10,300 nt of DNA, taken from Candidatus Dormiibacterota bacterium. Its GTDB lineage: Bacteria; Chloroflexota; Dormibacteria; Aeolococcales; Aeolococcaceae. The notes below the pieces were generated by a model. It worked only from the letters and a program-made list of their open reading frames with translations, ran no database searches and had not been told where the DNA came from. The stretch's first letter is position 1; each line of letters opens with the position of its first letter. Shown piece after piece: positions 8,001-10,300 of this stretch. The translations under genes were made by a program, and so were the position numbers. The stretch lies in NCBI GenBank assembly GCA_003135255.1, contig PLAX01000123.1:1-10300 (forward strand), written 5' to 3'.

Positions 8001-8907
8001 CACCTGGCTCGCCGCCCTGCCGGGGACCCGGAACGATGAGCCCCTCGACCGCCACAGCCAGTACGGGATCGGGGGCCCGGCGGACTGGTACCTCAAGGTG
8101 CGCGACACCGCCCATCTCGCCGAGGTGATGCGCCGCTGCCACCAGAGCGGGGTGCCCCTCACCGTGATCGGCGCCGGGAGCAACAGCCTGGTCCTGGACG
8201 GCGGCATCCGCGGCCTGGTGGTCGAGCTGCCCCGCGACCGGATGAGCGTGCTCTCCGATGACATCGTCGAGCTGCTCGGCGGGGCGATGATGCCGCGGGC
8301 GGCGCTCGACTGCGCGGCGCGCGGGCTGGGCGGCCTGGAGTTCGCCATCGGGGTCCCCGGAACCTGCGGCGCCTCGGTGCGGGGCAATGCCGGTGCCTTC
8401 GGCACGGAGATCAAGGACGTGCTGGTCAACTGCGACGCGCTCGCGCCCGACGGCTCCCAGCACACCTACGCGGCATCCGACCTCGGCTTCGCGTACCGCG
8501 ATTCGCGTCTCAAGCACGACCTCGCCGGCCACGTCGTGGTCGCCGCGCGCCTGCGTGTCCATGCCGATCTCCCGGTGGTGGTGCGGGCGCTGACCGACGC
8601 CATCCAGACCGAGCGCCGGGCGACCCAGCCGTACAGCGAGCGGACCCTGGGCAGCATGTTCACCAACCCTCCCGGCGACCACGCCGGACGGCTGATCGAC
8701 GCTGCCGGGCTGAAGGGGGCGCGGGTCGGCGGCGCCGAGGTCTCCCTGAAGCACGCCAACTTCGTGGTCAACGCCGGGGGTGCGACCGCCGTCGACGTGC
8801 TGGAGCTCTGCGACCTGATCCAGCGAACCGTCGCGGAGCGTTTCGGCGTTCACCTGGTACCGGAGATCGCCGTGCTCGGCGAGCCGGTTCGGAGGAAGGA
8901 CGGATGA
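7993..8907 (+). CDS. murB: MurB, UDP-N-acetylenolpyruvoylglucosamine reductase
   Basis: This cytoplasmic FAD- and NADPH-dependent enzyme reduces UDP-GlcNAc-enolpyruvate to UDP-MurNAc, the substrate of MurC. FAD-binding motifs are YGIGGPADWYLKV near residues 25-37 and VIGAGSNSLVLDGGIRG. The central GVPGTCGASVRGNAGAFG is typical, with Cys where others have Val or Ile. YRDSRLK carries the expected catalytic Tyr-Arg. The C-terminal domain has GSMFTNPPGDHAG with presumed proton donor Ser221, VGGAEVSLKHANFVVN, and Glu291 in VPEIAVLG. The GSxFxNP form and 304-residue length match the shorter MurB type common in Gram-positives. GTG 7993 follows GGAG at 7982-7985 and overlaps the upstream stop by 8 bp. 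The frame extends back to 7657 but that part is out-of-frame murC sequence. Confidence 0.96.
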   Translation: MDDTWLAALPGTRNDEPLDRHSQYGIGGPADWYLKVRDTAHLAEVMRRCHQSGVPLTVIGAGSNSLVLDGGIRGLVVELPRDRMSVLSDDIVELLGGAMMPRAALDCAARGLGGLEFAIGVPGTCGASVRGNAGAFGTEIKDVLVNCDALAPDGSQHTYAASDLGFAYRDSRLKHDLAGHVVVAARLRVHADLPVVVRALTDAIQTERRATQPYSERTLGSMFTNPPGDHAGRLIDAAGLKGARVGGAEVSLKHANFVVNAGGATAVDVLELCDLIQRTVAERFGVHLVPEIAVLGEPVRRKDG

Positions 8908-9086
8908 TGGGGGAAGCACGGGTGGGCGTGGTGAGCGAAGGGCCGATGGGGCGCGTCGTCGCAGGGGGGCTTGCGCAGGCGCGAGCTGCAATCGCGCCGA
9001 GCACGAGGCGCGGACAGCAGAGCTGTCCGACGCCGGTCCCCCCGGAGACGATGCGCCCCGGCGGCCCGACGGCGGCATTCCGATGA
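8904..9086 (+). CDS. Possible 60-residue small protein or coupling ORF between murB and ddl
   Basis: I do not recognise this product. The case for translation: GGAGG at 8891-8895 lies eight bases before the first ATG and is among the best ribosome-binding sites in the window; the start overlaps the murB stop as ATGA; the stop overlaps the ddl start, again as ATGA. The case against: third-position G+C is about 80%, lower than in the neighbours; the second half is rich in Pro, Thr, Arg and Gly; and the whole middle is occupied by a strong RNA fold (8940-9067), which may be the real function. Residues 5-13 (ARVGVVSEG) weakly resemble the first strand and loop of a Ddl N-terminus, so a decayed duplicate is conceivable. 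No membrane segment or signal peptide is seen. It may serve only to carry ribosomes from murB to ddl. Confidence 0.35.
   Translation: MMGEARVGVVSEGPMGRVVAGGLAQARAAIAPSTRRGQQSCPTPVPPETMRPGGPTAAFR
8940..9067 (+). ncRNA. Candidate structured RNA, three-way junction upstream of ddl; class unknown
   Basis: Hand folding gives a closing helix pairing 8940-8960 with 9047-9067: 18 Watson-Crick pairs, two G-U pairs (8947/9060, 8955/9052) and one A-G mismatch. A 3x3 internal loop follows, then six G-C pairs (8964-8969 with 9038-9043). Inside are two hairpins: 8978-8984 with 8992-8998 (seven perfect pairs, loop GCTGCAA) and 9007-9017 with 9023-9034 (eleven pairs, one bulged A at 9030, loop CAGAG). In all, 44 pairs use 88 of 128 bases. 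The G-U pairs would become A-C mismatches on the other strand, so a + strand RNA is favoured. It ends 15 bases before the ddl start. It could be a cis-regulatory leader or attenuator for ddl, an RNase processing site, a small RNA, or a MITE-like inverted-repeat element, although no flanking target duplication is seen. I match it to no known riboswitch. Confidence 0.5.
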
Positions 9087-10036
9087 GCCTCCGCATCGCC
9101 GTGGTCTGCGGCGGTCGGAGTGCCGAGGTCGACGTCTCGCGCAGCTCCGGGTCCCAGGTCGCGGCTGCGCTGCGGTCGCGGGGACATCAGTGCACGACCC
9201 TGGAGGTCGATGCCGAGCTCTGGCCCGCGCTCGAGGCGGGCGGCTTCGACTGCGTCTTCATCGCTGTCCACGGCCGCTTCGGCGAGGACGGCACCGTCCA
9301 GGGGGTGTGCGAGCTGCTCGGCCTGCCGTACACCGGCAGCGGCCTGCTCGCCACCGCGCTCTGCTTCGACAAGGTCGCCGCCAAGCGCCTCTTCGCCGCC
9401 GGGGGGATCGCCACGCCACCATGGAGAACGCTCCCCGCGGCTTACGTCTCTCCCGCCGAGATCGGGCCGGCCATGGCGAGCGCGGCTGCCGAGTTCGGCT
9501 ACCCGCTCGTGGTGAAGCCCCGGCATGGAGGGTCGACGATCGGGCTGTCGCTGGTGCGCGACGCGGAGGGATTGGTGCCCGCCTGGGAGATCGCCGCGGC
9601 CCACGGCGAGGTGCTCTGCGAGAAGTTCGTCGCCGGGATCGAGGTCACGGTGGGAATCCTGGGGGATAATCCCCCCCGGGCCCTTCCGACCCTCGAGATC
9701 GTCTCCGAACGTCCCCTCTACGACTATGCAGCGAAGTACACCGCGGGTCAGAGCCACCATGTCATCCCCGCCCGCCTCCCCGAGGAGGGGCGTCGTGCCT
9801 GCTCGTACGTGGCGCTCCGGGCCCACGTCGCCCTGGGCTGCCGCGACCTCTCGCGGGTGGACGTCATCGTCGACGGCGGCGGCGTGCCCTGGGTGCTCGA
9901 GGTGAACGCCATCCCCGGGCTCACCGAGCTCTCCCTGTTCCCCGACGCCGCCCGCGCCGCCGGCATCCCCTTCCCCGATGTCTGCCAGGGGCTGGTCGAC
10001 GCGGCCGTCGCCCGTTCCGGGAGGCTCCCGGGGTGA
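9083..10036 (+). CDS. ddl: Ddl, D-alanine--D-alanine ligase
   Basis: This ATP-grasp ligase joins two D-alanines to supply MurF. The 317-residue length is standard. The N-terminus RIAVVCGGRSAE carries Glu15, followed by VDVSRSSG where most Ddl proteins have HEVSL-S. HGRFGEDGTVQG, LPYTGSG, and the Lys of DKVAAKRLF follow. KPRHGGSTIG contains Ser151 of the ATP-grasp loop, and YDYAAKY (213-219) supplies Lys218-Tyr219 of the omega loop. Glu15, Ser151 and Tyr219 correspond to the E. coli DdlB triad; Tyr rather than His or Phe at the last position predicts D-Ala-D-Ala, not D-Ala-D-lactate. The metal-binding end reads EVNAIPGLTELSLFP, with Ala-Ile where NT-x-PG is usual. ATG 9083 overlaps the upstream small ORF as ATGA, with only a weak ribosome-binding site (GGCGG, 9071-9075). 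Confidence 0.95.
   Translation: MSLRIAVVCGGRSAEVDVSRSSGSQVAAALRSRGHQCTTLEVDAELWPALEAGGFDCVFIAVHGRFGEDGTVQGVCELLGLPYTGSGLLATALCFDKVAAKRLFAAGGIATPPWRTLPAAYVSPAEIGPAMASAAAEFGYPLVVKPRHGGSTIGLSLVRDAEGLVPAWEIAAAHGEVLCEKFVAGIEVTVGILGDNPPRALPTLEIVSERPLYDYAAKYTAGQSHHVIPARLPEEGRRACSYVALRAHVALGCRDLSRVDVIVDGGGVPWVLEVNAIPGLTELSLFPDAARAAGIPFPDVCQGLVDAAVARSGRLPG
10017..10031 (+). repeat. Hairpin over the ribosome-binding site of the gene after ddl
   Basis: CCGGGA (10017-10022) pairs perfectly with TCCCGG (10026-10031) across a GGC loop. The GGGAGG Shine-Dalgarno stretch (10019-10024) for the following GTG at 10033 lies half in the stem and half in the loop. Ribosomes ending ddl would open it, which fits translational coupling. 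The palindrome is direct; the regulatory role is inferred. Confidence 0.35.
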
Positions 10037-10300
10037 TCGAGGCCCCGCAGCGCGGCGCCGGCAGCCCGGAGCTGGAGACGCGGCACCGCGTCCGCGTCCG
10101 CGCCGTGGCCACCGCGATCGCCGACCAGCCGTCGACGGCTCGCCGTTTCGAGGTGCCCAAGGAGGTGGAGCTGCGCGGCACGGTCCGGCACCGCAAGGGC
10201 TCGCCCCAGCTCCCCAAGCCGGCACCCGAGCGGGCGGACCGGCGCCCGCTGCTCGCCCTCCTGGTGCTGGCCGTCGAGCTGGCGGTGATCGCCGGGGCGC
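10033..10300 (+). CDS. ftsQ: Probable FtsQ/DivIB N-terminus, cut by the window edge
   Basis: Only 89 codons are in the window. The product starts MIEAPQRGAGSPELETR and has about 70 hydrophilic, Arg- and Pro-rich residues, then a hydrophobic run LLALLVLAVELAVIAGA at the edge. This is the layout of FtsQ: a basic cytoplasmic tail, one membrane anchor, then extracytoplasmic POTRA and beta domains (not in the window). FtsQ links early and late divisome proteins. Position directly after murB and ddl is classic for ftsQ. GTG 10033 overlaps the ddl stop as GTGA, with GGGAGG eight bases upstream. No diagnostic FtsQ motif is inside the window, so the call rests on topology and gene order. Another single-pass division protein is possible. 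Confidence 0.65.
   Translation, partial: MIEAPQRGAGSPELETRHRVRVRAVATAIADQPSTARRFEVPKEVELRGTVRHRKGSPQLPKPAPERADRRPLLALLVLAVELAVIAGA

Noticed and set aside
8904..9086. T-box, TPP or other familiar riboswitch, tRNA or hammerhead ribozyme.
   Set aside because: No T-box sequence, TPP core, tRNA cloverleaf with T-loop, or CUGAUGA/GAAA hammerhead core could be found.
9661..9675. Perfect inverted repeat GGGGGATAATCCCCC.
   Set aside because: It lies inside ddl coding sequence for a variable loop and has no T-run, so it is not a convincing terminator or operator.
1..10300. CRISPR array, insertion sequence, defence system or prophage genes.
   Set aside because: No regular direct repeats, transposase, integrase, phage or defence domains are present; the window is a core cell-wall operon.

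Overview
The window is about 70% G+C and lies inside a division and cell-wall (dcw) gene cluster. All genes are on the + strand and tightly packed. Reading left to right: a class B penicillin-binding protein (FtsI type; its 5' end may lie outside the window), murF, mraY, ftsW, murG, a MurC/Mpl-type Mur ligase, murB, a 179-nt murB-ddl spacer holding a small reading frame and a strongly structured RNA candidate, ddl, and the first 89 codons of what is probably ftsQ. The high G+C, frequent GTG starts, MurB with serine as the expected proton donor, and the murC-murB-ddl-ftsQ order suggest a high-GC lineage that builds peptidoglycan, such as Chloroflexota/Dormibacterota or a deep actinobacterial relative. 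I cannot name the organism from sequence alone.

The genes work as one pathway. The MurC-like ligase and MurB act on UDP-MurNAc. Ddl makes D-Ala-D-Ala and MurF adds it to the nucleotide tripeptide. MraY moves phospho-MurNAc-pentapeptide to undecaprenyl phosphate (lipid I), and MurG adds GlcNAc (lipid II). FtsW polymerises lipid II and the PBP cross-links it at the septum. FtsQ is a divisome scaffold. murE and murD, which usually sit before murF and between mraY and ftsW, are not in the window.

Most junctions overlap by a few bases (ATGA or GTGA overlaps at murF/mraY, murB/small ORF, small ORF/ddl and ddl/ftsQ; 8 bp at murC/murB; 11 bp at murG/murC), which implies one polycistronic transcript with translational coupling. 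Exceptions are the 47-bp gap before murF, the 129-bp gap between mraY and ftsW, and an 83-bp ftsW/murG overlap.

Three points deserve most attention. First, 8940-9067 folds on paper into a three-way junction with a 21-position closing helix; I do not recognise its class. Second, the ligase in the murC position has an Mpl-like N-terminal and central part with a MurC-like C-terminal domain. Third, the mraY-ftsW gap begins with a GTG overlapping the mraY stop, and the frame from it faintly resembles a MurD N-terminus, so it may be a murD scar.
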